NCBI GenBank assembly: GCA_947384955.1
Contig: CANDJC010000003.1
Coordinates: 23,188-87,187, forward strand
Origin: an uncultured Eubacterium sp.
Lineage (GTDB): Bacteria > Bacillota > Clostridia > Lachnospirales > Lachnospiraceae
DNA: 64,000 nt
Direction of reading: 5' to 3'
Shown here: in pieces, positions 50,912 through 59,963 of the stretch
Layout: each line of letters opens with the position of its first letter
Position numbering within the stretch: position 1 is the first letter of the stretch
Made by a program: the position numbers and the translations under genes
Notes under the pieces: generated by a model
Database searches by the model: none
Told to the model about the DNA's origin: nothing
Seen by the model: only the letters and a program-made list of their open reading frames with translations

Positions 50912-51635
50912 GCATACACTCCTTCACTGCTGATTTATAGCTTCTCGACAGCGGCACCACCATGCCATGCTCCAGATACACGGCGTTTTCCGACAGCCGT
51001 ACCCGTTCCAGATGCTGCATATTAAACGCAAAGCTCCTGTGGCAGCGCACAAATATCTCCGGAAGCCGGCTTAACATATGCTCCATGGAATCATACCTGC
51101 TGTATTCCTTATTCCGAATCCTTATAAAAATCTTGCGCTCGCGCACTTCGATATAATAAATCTGGCAAAACGGAATGACTGTCCTGCCTTCCCGGTTTTC
51201 CAGCACAAGCACATCCTGAGCCTGATTCAAAAGCCCGCCGTGAGCATGCTCTTCCAGGCAGCTTTTTAAAAATCCGTGTACAATGCGCTCCTTCTGCTCA
51301 GCTTCATAAGGATACAGCAGCAGGGAAGCCGCCCGCACATCCGGCGTTAAATATTCCATAGGCGAAACAGACGCATCCGCTACTAATAAAAGCTGCGCCT
51401 TCGCATACTGTTTCCGAATCCGGCGCAGCAGAGCGATTTCTTCCCGCCCCGTGACACCGATGCACGCCATATCCAGCAGCGCCCCTGTTTCCAGGAATTT
51501 CCATGCCTCCTGCAGCGTAAAAAAGCAGTGCAGACTGAATTCTTCCTCAGACAGATACGCAAACAGCTTTCTCGAGAGCCTTTCAAAAGACTCCGCTTCC
51601 CTGCGTCCCGGGATGCATACCATCATGGTAACCAA
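50865..51635 (-). CDS. LytTR-type regulator with degenerate receiver
   Basis: The C-terminal half is a LytTR DNA-binding domain ('VIPFCQIYYIEVRERKIFIR', 'MEHMLSRLPEIFVRCHRSFA', 'FNMQHLERVRLSENAVYLEH'). The N-terminal half is receiver-like, but the expected phosphoacceptor Asp is Gly in 'LDMACIGVTG' and the usual Lys-Pro is changed in 'LLLYPYEA'. It is therefore probably not switched by phosphorylation. A TTG start at 51635 has AGGAGG at 8 nt; the first ATG is 9 nt later and too far from that RBS. It follows the EssC gene by 6 bp and overlaps the next gene, so it is likely a dedicated regulator of this operon. Confidence 0.85.
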   Translation of the reverse strand: MVTMMVCIPGRREAESFERLSRKLFAYLSEEEFSLHCFFTLQEAWKFLETGALLDMACIGVTGREEIALLRRIRKQYAKAQLLLVADASVSPMEYLTPDVRAASLLLYPYEAEQKERIVHGFLKSCLEEHAHGGLLNQAQDVLVLENREGRTVIPFCQIYYIEVRERKIFIRIRNKEYSRYDSMEHMLSRLPEIFVRCHRSFAFNMQHLERVRLSENAVYLEHGMVVPLSRSYKSAVKECMHGRFAAGMRGERVPG

Positions 51636-51641
51636 CGCTTT

Positions 51642-54600
51642 TTACCTCCTGGCCAGCGGCACGGCAATCCTCGCCGTATCCTCCTTTGATACTGCATCCG
51701 GCAGGCATCCGGTACCCGGCGGCAGCACCTTTGTCTGCTCTGCATAAGAAATATAGTCAAAATTCAGCACCCGGTTATCCGCCGTATTCCCGCCAAAATG
51801 GATGCCCGTCTTATATCCGGTAAATATATCATACAGCTCGTCGCCGAAAATCTCCTGATGGTCTTTTAACGAAACCGCGCTGAACAGGTAAATATTGTGC
51901 ATGCTTCCTTTTTCCAGAATGTTGCGGAAAAATCCCCTCATATCATACTGGGAGCCATTCACAAGCATAACCAGCGACTTCAAATCCGCAATAAAAATAA
52001 AATACGGCTCAAACTGCTTCATTGCCTCATAAATCTCATCTGTTTCACAGTCCTTTGCCTGCAGCTCATGCTTCTTTTGATTACGCTCTTTAAAAACAGG
52101 CAGCAGCTGCGTGAAAAATTCATACAGGCTCTTGTCGTCATCCACATACTGCACGCCGTTTCCCGCATAACTGTGCAGGTCATGCGATTCGTTGTCCATC
52201 ACGCATACCTTTGCTTTCTTTTCCAGCGCCGCCTGCAGGCAGACCTTGAGGAAATTTGTCTTCCCGGTATGTCCCGCGCCGTAGGCCATATAGCAGTAGG
52301 TACTGCGCAGGCTGATTCCATAAACCTGTGCATTTGCCATATCGTAACCGACTGGCAGACGGTCTTTATCCAAAAGCAGCCTTCGGTATTCGTCCAGCTG
52401 GTGAAATTCGGACCAGACTGGTTTTTTCGGAATTTCCGGTACCGGCCTTGCCCGCTTCCCGCTCCATGCCCGCTTCATTTCTTCGCATTCGCTGCGGATT
52501 ACTTCCATGCGCTCATAGTCGTTTTCTGCCTGCACCGAAAGTGCTGTCTGAAATTCCAGAATGCGTCCCTCATAATCGGTCAGCCCTCTTCCTTTCATCC
52601 CGCTTTCCGGCAGTACCTCAATCAGGTTTGTATGCAGAAGGTCTGTATACTCATATTTCTCCTGCAGCTGGATGCACAGCGACGTTGTAATATTTTCACA
52701 GACACGCGATGTCACGTCATTCATGCCGACGCCGTTTCCCGAGACAGCAAGGAAAATGCCCTGGCTGACACCTTCTTTGGACAGTGTAATCAGCATCTCT
52801 TCATACCGTTCATCCGTCTTTTCTTTAAATGACGCATAATTATCAATAAAAATCACAATTGCCGGCATCGTCACGCCGTTTTTCTGGACATACTGGCTGT
52901 AATTGCCGCCGCGCAGCAGGGTTTTGCGCTCCTGCAAAATACTTTCCATCATATTAAAAAACTTGCTGATTTTGTCCATATCGTTTTCATACATGACGCC
53001 GCCCATATGCGGCGCGTCCTCAAACGCAGCCATCATTTTGCTGCTGAAATCCAGCGCATATAAATTGACCATATCCGGCGTATACCGGTGAATCAGCGCA
53101 TAAGCAAGCGTCTGCATCAGCGTGCTTTTGCCGCTGACAATGCTCCCGAATACCGCCAGATGCCCGGTTTTTGCAAAATCGAAAAACAAAGGCATCTGAT
53201 TCTGGTTTGCCGGGTCGTCGATTTTGCCAAGCACAATTTCCAGGCTCCATGCCCCGCCCTGTTTCGGCCAGGCGCCGTCCCGGTAACAGCGTTCGGTATA
53301 TTCCGCAAATTCCTTAAGATAAATATGCCCCGGCAGCACCGGCATCCATAGCTGCATATGATAGGTGTAGCCGCATTCCTTTGCCATCTGCGCCAGGTAT
53401 TCCTTAACCGCATCCAGCTGTGTCTTTTCCTTTTTCTGCGGCATTTTTACTTTACCGGAAACGGACTGCTGCATGATTTCGGTCAGAACTGCTTTACGGT
53501 CTGCGCGCACGGCCTGCACTTTTTTATACAGCAGCAGAAAATCACACAGACGGTCTGTATTATAGCGGCTGACCGGATAATCAATTTTTTCATACCACAT
53601 CGCCTTATACATCGCATGTACCAGACGCCCGAGCTGCTGCCTGTTTTTACAATCCTCCAGCGTGAGCTTCGCGGCCTTCTGAGCCAGCTCCAGGCACGCT
53701 GCCAGCTGTTCGAGCCACAGGTATTCTACCTTCTGCTTCTGCGAAAGCTTCGCCGAGCTTCCGGTCATCTCCACCGTGCCGTTTAAGCCTATCATCTTTG
53801 CCAGCTCCGTATTGCCCATGGTGACATTTTCTTCATAAGCGGCCCCGCTGTAACCCGACTGGAACAGTTCATAGACCTCGTCATTGCCGACCTGCAGGTA
53901 GCAGCGCCCGGCCTGCGTAATATAAGCCGCATCCGGCTTGTGCAGCATATCGTTACTGTCCTGCCTGTCCTGTACGCGCAGGCACAGACGGAACTTGGAA
54001 TTGCTCCAAATGTTGTCATCGACGGTACCGCTCGGCTTCTGGGTTGCCAGAATCATATGCACGCCAAGGCTTCGCCCGACCTGTGCCACCGAAATCAGCT
54101 CGCGCATAAAATCCGGTTCTTCCCGTTTTAATTCCGCAAACTCATCGATAATAATAAATAAGTGCGGCACCGGAAGCGCGGCTTCCCCGTTTTTATAAAG
54201 CTTTGTATATAAGTTGATATTATTAACGCCATGTTCGGTAAATACCCGCTGCCTTCTGCGGTTTTCACTCTTAATCGATATCATGGCGCGCCTGACCTGA
54301 TTGCCGGATAAGTTCGAAATCTGCCCGACCATATGCGGCAGCCCGTCAAACAGGTTTGCCATGCCGCCGCCCTTATAATCGATAATAAAAAACCCGATAT
54401 CGTCCGGGCTGTAATTGACCGCTAACGACAGCATATACGTCTGGAGCGTCTCGGATTTCCCGGAGCCGGTCGTACCCGCTACCAGCCCGTGCGGCCCGTG
54501 ATATTTTTCATGAACATCCAGATAACACGGCGCACCGCCTGCCTTCTGCCCGGCCATGCCGCGGATATTATCATAGGTACGGTTTTTGGCCCACAGCTCC

Positions 54601-56630
54601 CGCACCGGAAGCTCCTGCGGCCTGGAAACGCCGAGCATTTCAAAAAACGTCAGGGAATTCGGGATTTCTCCGCCCTTTTCCATTTCCTGTACCTGCAGCG
54701 TCGCAAGATGCCTGGAAAAACGCTCTAAATGATAATTGTCTATCTGGTCAAACTGGATTTCCTGGCGCTGCTCTTCTCCAAGCATGACATCATACATGCC
54801 CTGAAAACGTGCTGTATTTTCGATAATAAAATCACATGCATTCGGCAGGTCCTCATACCGCTCGGTCAGGATAAACGCCGTAAGCCCGGCTGCCGGTTCT
54901 TTGTCAAAGATATACCGGGCAATCAGTTCGCCCTCAAGCAGATGCATATCCGATATAAACAGGATATAATACGGTCTTGGAAGCTGCTCTTTCCCGGCAT
55001 GCAACTCCTGTTCTTCTTCCAGCCTTGTCCGGAAAATCTTAGCCAGCTCATAAAATACATCACTCGCCTGTTCCGCACTGGATGCACAGTAGCGTGTTTT
55101 TTTATCTTCTGACCACACATGCGGCAGCCATCTGGCAAATTCCCATTCTTTTTCTTCATTCGACGATTCGCTGTCATATAAAAATCCCAGCTTGACATCG
55201 GTATAGCAGTTATTTGCCGCTATCTGGGCAGCAAGCAGCTTCGCCGTCTCAACAGCCCCCGCCTTCTGCGGCCCGCCCACCATGCCAATCAGCTTATGCT
55301 GCGCTAAATCCAGCACAACCGGGACATCGTAAAGTGTCTCATAATTTTCTTTGATAAAACGCGGCTTTCCTGCCAGCTCGTCCTTATAAACAGTAAACTT
55401 TTCTTTCGGCGCCTGAATCGAAATCTGAAACGGGACATTTCCCATGCCGAGACGGTGCTTCAGATAATCCCGGTGCGTCGCATTGCGGCTCCACAAAAGC
55501 CCCTGGCTTTCATCATACGAAAGGCAGGCCGCCGCGTCCGGGTACATGTCAAACAGGCTGCGGGAAGCATTTTCATACCTGGCCTTGATTTCTTCCGTCT
55601 TTTCCAGCAGGTATTCGCTGTAGCTTTCAAACCGCGCCTGGCCTTTTTCAGCTTCCAGCTTCCTTTGCTGGCGCATATTCTGAACGGCCCAGAAAACGCC
55701 TATGACCGCTGAGGATACAGACATCACAATGCCTGAATACATCGACAGCGAACTGCCGCCCGAGGACGGGGACATCATTAAAAAGCATCCCGCTATCATC
55801 GGCAGCGTCATAGTAAAAGACGGGCCGACGGTCAGAAACAGCGGCTGCGGCTTCTCCGGCTCCTGCTGCGGCGGGCCTTCGATTTCAATCTCGCCGTCTG
55901 CCAGTTCATGAAACGTACGGGGCGAACGGTGGTAAACCGTCTTTCCGTGCGAAACAGGAGCTGCCTCCCGTATCTGGCTCTGCGCAGCAGCCTGACGGCT
56001 CTGCATCGGCTTCAGCTTCTGCTTATTTATCCGCACGCGGCCTCCTGCCGTATCGACCGCCAGGCAGCCGCCCAGATAAATCATACGCAGTCCCATAATA
56101 TCAATACAGGCACCGGGACTTAACAGCCGCTCCTTTTCTATCCGGTACGAGTTGACATAAGTGCCGTTTAAACTGTTATTAATAATCTTAAAGCTGGCCC
56201 CTTCCCGCACAATAACCGCATGGCTGCGCGAGACAAGCTTCATATAGTCATAGCAGATGTCATTATCTGTCTTTTCTCCGATTGTAATCTGACTGATGCC
56301 TGCCAGTGAAAATTTTTCATAGGCATGGAACAGCGACTCCGCATACCGCACGATTAAGACAATTTCTTTCTCATCCTCAATGAAAAGATTTAAAACATCC
56401 TTATCCGAAAGCGGATGCCCTTCGTAACCCCCGCCGTCTTTACGGATACTGTAATCTTTTCCATGCTTAAAGCTCCACATATGGTCCATAACTTCCAGAT
56501 AGATATTCCGGTTTTTCTTAAGATGGAAAAAATCACTTTTCAGCGTCAGCGTATAATCGGCATTATTAACAGAAGGCAGCTGGTATTCACGGAATGCGTC
56601 TTTGGAATATACTGATAATATAATATTCAT
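51642..56630 (-). CDS. essC: EssC-type T7SS ATPase with N-terminal FHA domains
   Basis: The 1662-residue protein is the secretion motor. Two FHA-like domains (residues ~1-200; the second with 'ITIGEKTDNDICYDY', 'VSRSHAVIVREG', 'NNSLNGTYVNS') are followed by two TM segments (~262-282, ~296-316). Three FtsK/SpoIIIE ATPase domains come next, with P-loops 'GTTGSGKSET' (~718), 'GSIVSGKSTL' (~1163) and 'GAGHTGKTNFL' (~1453). Walker B is canonical in the first ('FIIIDEFAEL') but altered in the second ('FIDNYASF') and third ('FIADLKSLV'). WXG100 proteins are recognised by EssC. ATG 56630 follows GGAGG at 10 nt. Confidence 0.94.
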   Translation of the reverse strand: MNIILSVYSKDAFREYQLPSVNNADYTLTLKSDFFHLKKNRNIYLEVMDHMWSFKHGKDYSIRKDGGGYEGHPLSDKDVLNLFIEDEKEIVLIVRYAESLFHAYEKFSLAGISQITIGEKTDNDICYDYMKLVSRSHAVIVREGASFKIINNSLNGTYVNSYRIEKERLLSPGACIDIMGLRMIYLGGCLAVDTAGGRVRINKQKLKPMQSRQAAAQSQIREAAPVSHGKTVYHRSPRTFHELADGEIEIEGPPQQEPEKPQPLFLTVGPSFTMTLPMIAGCFLMMSPSSGGSSLSMYSGIVMSVSSAVIGVFWAVQNMRQQRKLEAEKGQARFESYSEYLLEKTEEIKARYENASRSLFDMYPDAAACLSYDESQGLLWSRNATHRDYLKHRLGMGNVPFQISIQAPKEKFTVYKDELAGKPRFIKENYETLYDVPVVLDLAQHKLIGMVGGPQKAGAVETAKLLAAQIAANNCYTDVKLGFLYDSESSNEEKEWEFARWLPHVWSEDKKTRYCASSAEQASDVFYELAKIFRTRLEEEQELHAGKEQLPRPYYILFISDMHLLEGELIARYIFDKEPAAGLTAFILTERYEDLPNACDFIIENTARFQGMYDVMLGEEQRQEIQFDQIDNYHLERFSRHLATLQVQEMEKGGEIPNSLTFFEMLGVSRPQELPVRELWAKNRTYDNIRGMAGQKAGGAPCYLDVHEKYHGPHGLVAGTTGSGKSETLQTYMLSLAVNYSPDDIGFFIIDYKGGGMANLFDGLPHMVGQISNLSGNQVRRAMISIKSENRRRQRVFTEHGVNNINLYTKLYKNGEAALPVPHLFIIIDEFAELKREEPDFMRELISVAQVGRSLGVHMILATQKPSGTVDDNIWSNSKFRLCLRVQDRQDSNDMLHKPDAAYITQAGRCYLQVGNDEVYELFQSGYSGAAYEENVTMGNTELAKMIGLNGTVEMTGSSAKLSQKQKVEYLWLEQLAACLELAQKAAKLTLEDCKNRQQLGRLVHAMYKAMWYEKIDYPVSRYNTDRLCDFLLLYKKVQAVRADRKAVLTEIMQQSVSGKVKMPQKKEKTQLDAVKEYLAQMAKECGYTYHMQLWMPVLPGHIYLKEFAEYTERCYRDGAWPKQGGAWSLEIVLGKIDDPANQNQMPLFFDFAKTGHLAVFGSIVSGKSTLMQTLAYALIHRYTPDMVNLYALDFSSKMMAAFEDAPHMGGVMYENDMDKISKFFNMMESILQERKTLLRGGNYSQYVQKNGVTMPAIVIFIDNYASFKEKTDERYEEMLITLSKEGVSQGIFLAVSGNGVGMNDVTSRVCENITTSLCIQLQEKYEYTDLLHTNLIEVLPESGMKGRGLTDYEGRILEFQTALSVQAENDYERMEVIRSECEEMKRAWSGKRARPVPEIPKKPVWSEFHQLDEYRRLLLDKDRLPVGYDMANAQVYGISLRSTYCYMAYGAGHTGKTNFLKVCLQAALEKKAKVCVMDNESHDLHSYAGNGVQYVDDDKSLYEFFTQLLPVFKERNQKKHELQAKDCETDEIYEAMKQFEPYFIFIADLKSLVMLVNGSQYDMRGFFRNILEKGSMHNIYLFSAVSLKDHQEIFGDELYDIFTGYKTGIHFGGNTADNRVLNFDYISYAEQTKVLPPGTGCLPDAVSKEDTARIAVPLARR

Positions 56631-56637
56631 CCGGCCG

Positions 56638-56835
56638 TTACCTCCGCCTCTGGTTTGCCAGCGAATCATCCAGCGAACGCTTTACCTGCCGCTCCTGTGA
56701 GGATATCTGAACCTGTTTCCTCAGCTTCCGTTTCCTGCTTATCAGAACGATTGAAACCGTAAGTATCGCAAAAATCACAATCTCATAAATCAATACTGCC
56801 TGCTGCGACAGCAAAAGCTGTGCAATATCTTCCAT
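56638..56835 (-). CDS. 65-residue single-TM protein in T7SS operon
   Basis: A short outside segment is followed by one TM helix ('AVLIYEIVIFAILTVSIVLI') and a very basic cytoplasmic tail ('SRKRKLRKQVQ', 'NQRRR'). It ends 8 bp before essC starts, so it is translationally close to it. It is far smaller than EssB, EssA or EsaA. It may supply the missing membrane contact for the EssB-like pseudokinase/FHA protein encoded just upstream. GGGGTATG precedes ATG 56835. Confidence 0.72.
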   Translation of the reverse strand: MEDIAQLLLSQQAVLIYEIVIFAILTVSIVLISRKRKLRKQVQISSQERQVKRSLDDSLANQRRR

Positions 56836-56901
56836 AATTCATACCCCTTTTCCTTTTTCCTGCCGCTCTTATTCCTTTCATTCAAATTACTTTCATTCAA
56901 A

Positions 56902-57864
56902 TTACTTCAATTCAAATAGAAAGTCTTCATCTGCCAGCTGGATTCTGTCTCCGCCCTGCAGACGGCATGCCTCATTTTCATTCAGGCGCCTTCCGTTCAA
57001 AGACGTCCCGTTTACAGAACCCATATCTTTCAGCACACAGATATCGCCGCGCCTTACAATCGCCGCATGAACTCTTCCAACCGACGCATTGCCCGCGACA
57101 CAGTATGCATTCTGACTGGACCTTCCGATTTTAATTACTTCCCCGGAAAGAGCCGTACACTCTCCGGTCCGCTTTCTGGTAAGGTACATCGTTTTGGGCC
57201 CTGCTCCTGCTCTGCTGTCCGCATTCCCGCCGCTGCCAAGCATAACGGTATACTGCTCCAAATCTTCTTCTGTATCTTCTGTCTTTTGCACGCTGCGGGC
57301 AGCTGACGGCAGGCGTCCGCCTGATGCAGCCCGGGCAATATACTGGCGGACATGCTCAAACCGGTAATCACCCTGCTGTAAATAGCTCTGAAAATCAATC
57401 AGAAAATTCTGCCCTTTCCCGCCGTCCTTTATCATTTCCTGGTAAATCATATCATGAATGACCGCAAACAGATGATCCGCCGTATCTTTTGCACCTGTAA
57501 CAGGCTGGTAGAGAAAATACATCTTCAGTGAATTTTCTTCCAGAAATATCATATCCGTCTTTACAAGAATATGCTCTGCATAAAGCCCCCTGTTCTTCGC
57601 AGCAATCTGCACATCCAGCATCTGTGCCATGATATTCCAAAAAGAAGATTCCGTCAGCTTTGTTTCTTTTAAATATTTTGCCAGCGTAAGCGTACAGGGA
57701 GCCTCATACACCAGCTGCTTTTTTCCGTCATAAGAAATATTGAAAAAACCGGGAACCGCGTTATGCATCAGATAATCCGCTTCCCTCTCATTGATTTTTT
57801 CACCAAATGCCGGTTTCCCTTTTATCAATACATTTGAACCTTTTGCGTGAATCCGAAATTTCAT
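56902..57864 (-). CDS. EssB-like (DUF6382) pseudokinase domain fused to FHA
   Basis: Residues ~1-180 match the DUF6382/YukC-EssB-like pseudokinase region ('YLMHNAVPGFFNISYDGKKQ', 'LTLAKYLKETKLTESSFWNI', 'LKMYFLYQPVTGAKDTADHL') and lack kinase catalytic motifs. A linker includes 'EEDLEQYTVML'. The C-terminal FHA domain is clear ('EVIKIGRSSQNAYCV', 'SVGRVHAAIVRRGDICVLKD', 'GSVNGTSLNGR'). Unlike EssB it has no TM segment or extracytoplasmic part. It may be a soluble EssB replacement docking to phosphorylated partners. 320 residues. Confidence 0.82.
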   Translation of the reverse strand: MKFRIHAKGSNVLIKGKPAFGEKINEREADYLMHNAVPGFFNISYDGKKQLVYEAPCTLTLAKYLKETKLTESSFWNIMAQMLDVQIAAKNRGLYAEHILVKTDMIFLEENSLKMYFLYQPVTGAKDTADHLFAVIHDMIYQEMIKDGGKGQNFLIDFQSYLQQGDYRFEHVRQYIARAASGGRLPSAARSVQKTEDTEEDLEQYTVMLGSGGNADSRAGAGPKTMYLTRKRTGECTALSGEVIKIGRSSQNAYCVAGNASVGRVHAAIVRRGDICVLKDMGSVNGTSLNGRRLNENEACRLQGGDRIQLADEDFLFELK

Positions 57865-57959
57865 TACACTTTCCGTCCTTTTTCTGCCCGTATTTCCATC
57901 CGCTGCCTGCCGCGCCTCTTCTTTTCCTTTATTCCCTGCTTTTCTTCTGCCCGGCGCTT

Positions 57960-59963
57960 TCAGGGACTGCCCGCCGGTACGGCATCCTGCCTGACAGCTT
58001 CACACAGATTTCTTTCTTCATATATCTGCATTTCCTCAAAATCATACTCTTTTAAAAAATTCAGATAGGTCGTAAGCTTATTCTCCTGATAGCTGCTTAA
58101 TACATTCCGGTTCAGCGGCAGTCCGTCGCGGTTGTCCATGTATGCGGCGCTCTGCATCCCTTCGCTTAGCAGCAAGGAAAGCAGCGTCATGCCTGCATCC
58201 TGCCTGTCCGCATCCCCGCTCTCTTTCACTGCATACCAGTGCACCATATTACCTGTCAGCTTTCCGTTTTTTACCAGAGGCACCGCAGTATAATCTGCAG
58301 GAGGCACCGCATCCACCGTAACCGCTTCTACCCTGTCTGTATCAGATAAATCTCCGGCTATCCACGCAAGCGGGTCGTCTGGATTTTGAAACCGTTCAAA
58401 TACCCCTTCGGAATCTGCATAGTCCAGCATACCGTTCCACTGTGAAAGCTCTTCCATACTGACAGCTTCCGGCACACTGTCTGACTTCGCCTGACTTCCA
58501 TACACAATACATGTCTGCATCGCTGTCGGAAGTGCATAGACTGCCTCTTCCTGACTCAGGTTTTCCAGGTACAGATAATCGGATAAATCCATTGTATTCA
58601 GCAGCCTGGAAAGTTCTGCGCAGACATCTGCCTGATTAAAAACTTCTTCCAGCACGTCTATACAAAATACGTCCGGCAGACTGTCTGTCTCAGCCGCATT
58701 TTTTAACATTTCCTCATAATCCTGCGCTGCAGCAGCCCTGGCATTTACTGTCAGCTGCGGGCATACGTGCGCCGCACTTTCTGACAGTGCCTGTACCAGT
58801 TCCGTACCAGCCTCCTCATCGGGTGCCAGAATCCATACCGACACCTCCTGCGGCTTCAGGTTAGCTACATCAATTTTTCCTCTGCCGGAAAAAACCGTCA
58901 GATTCAGCACGAGCGCACCGCCCGCAAGCAGAATCACCGCTGCGAGAACTGCCGCAAAAATCCGCTTTCTCCTTCGGTTTTTTCGAATCTCCTCCTGCGG
59001 CAGTCTGACTTTTTTATGATAAATAAGCGCATCCTTAAATTCCCCGGCAGTCTGAAACCGCAGACGCGGCTCGAGTGCCATCGCTTTAAAGATAATCCGC
59101 TGCAGGTAATCATCCACGCGGATTCCAAAATCCCTGATTTGTCTTAACTCGTCCTTTATCATGCGGTCTCTGGAATCCACCGGCTTTGTTCCGGTCAGCA
59201 TCTCATAAAAAACTGCTCCGGCCGCATAAATATCCATGCTGAGACTCTGCTCATCCTGTGACGTATACTGCTCCGGCGGCGTATATCCGGCCTTTACCAC
59301 CACCGCTTCTGTCCGTTCCGAGCCTTCCAGTCTCGCCGCTCCAAAATCAAACAGCTTAATCGTATCCTCTCCGGTCAGAAAAATATTGTCCGGGCTGATA
59401 TCTTTATGTATAATTCCATGGCCGTGCACTTTCTCAAGCGCTTCGAGAAGAGCCAGCATATATCCGCCGGCTTCTTCTTTCGAAAACCGCCTCTTTTTCA
59501 GCTCGTCTTTTAATAACGGCGCGTCCACATATTCCATAATGATATAAGCCGTCTGATTTTCCTGAAAAAAATCAAACACATTGACAATATCCTGCTCTTT
59601 CGAAAACAGAGCCATATTTCTTGCTTCTTCCAAAAACCTGGCCAGCTGTTTTTGAAACTCTGCTTTCTTTTCACCGGAAAAAATACCGACTTTCTTCTCA
59701 CCGCCGGCACGGTTGACAAGTCCGGCCGGATAGAACTCCTTCACCGCCACAATCATCCGCAGCATCGCGTCAAATGCTTTATATGTAATGCCAAACCCGC
59801 CAAACCCGATGCTCACGCCTATGATATACCGCTTTTGCAGAATCGTCCCCGGTGCAAGCTGATATGCCTGTTCCGGCGCATCGCTCTGCACATAGCCGCA
59901 GTGCGGACAGACCGGCTGATTTCCCCTGGACTTAAAACACCAGAAACAGATTTTTCCCGCCAT
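57960..59963 (-). CDS. Transmembrane Ser/Thr kinase with solute-binding-like ectodomain
   Basis: An N-terminal zinc ribbon (CFWC, CPHC) precedes a Hanks kinase: 'GFGGFGITYKAF', 'VAVKEF', catalytic loop 'IIHKDISPDN' (HKD instead of HRD), 'LFDFGAAR', 'YTPPEQYT'. A TM segment ('IFAAVLAAVILLAGGALVLN') near residue 345 leads to a ~290-residue outside domain. That domain resembles family 1 ABC substrate-binding proteins ('VSVWILAPDEEAGTELVQAL', 'DYEEMLKNAAETDSLPDVFC', 'YALPTAMQTCIVYG', 'DADRQDAGMTLLSLLLSEGM'). There are no PASTA repeats. It may sense a small ligand. Its ATG overlaps the stop of the previous gene (TAATG), implying coupled translation. Confidence 0.88.
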   Translation of the reverse strand: MAGKICFWCFKSRGNQPVCPHCGYVQSDAPEQAYQLAPGTILQKRYIIGVSIGFGGFGITYKAFDAMLRMIVAVKEFYPAGLVNRAGGEKKVGIFSGEKKAEFQKQLARFLEEARNMALFSKEQDIVNVFDFFQENQTAYIIMEYVDAPLLKDELKKRRFSKEEAGGYMLALLEALEKVHGHGIIHKDISPDNIFLTGEDTIKLFDFGAARLEGSERTEAVVVKAGYTPPEQYTSQDEQSLSMDIYAAGAVFYEMLTGTKPVDSRDRMIKDELRQIRDFGIRVDDYLQRIIFKAMALEPRLRFQTAGEFKDALIYHKKVRLPQEEIRKNRRRKRIFAAVLAAVILLAGGALVLNLTVFSGRGKIDVANLKPQEVSVWILAPDEEAGTELVQALSESAAHVCPQLTVNARAAAAQDYEEMLKNAAETDSLPDVFCIDVLEEVFNQADVCAELSRLLNTMDLSDYLYLENLSQEEAVYALPTAMQTCIVYGSQAKSDSVPEAVSMEELSQWNGMLDYADSEGVFERFQNPDDPLAWIAGDLSDTDRVEAVTVDAVPPADYTAVPLVKNGKLTGNMVHWYAVKESGDADRQDAGMTLLSLLLSEGMQSAAYMDNRDGLPLNRNVLSSYQENKLTTYLNFLKEYDFEEMQIYEERNLCEAVRQDAVPAGSP

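Noticed and set aside
51897-52832. 311-codon plus-strand open frame inside essC
   Set aside because: It is antisense to strongly conserved ATPase coding sequence, has no RBS and no protein-like features.
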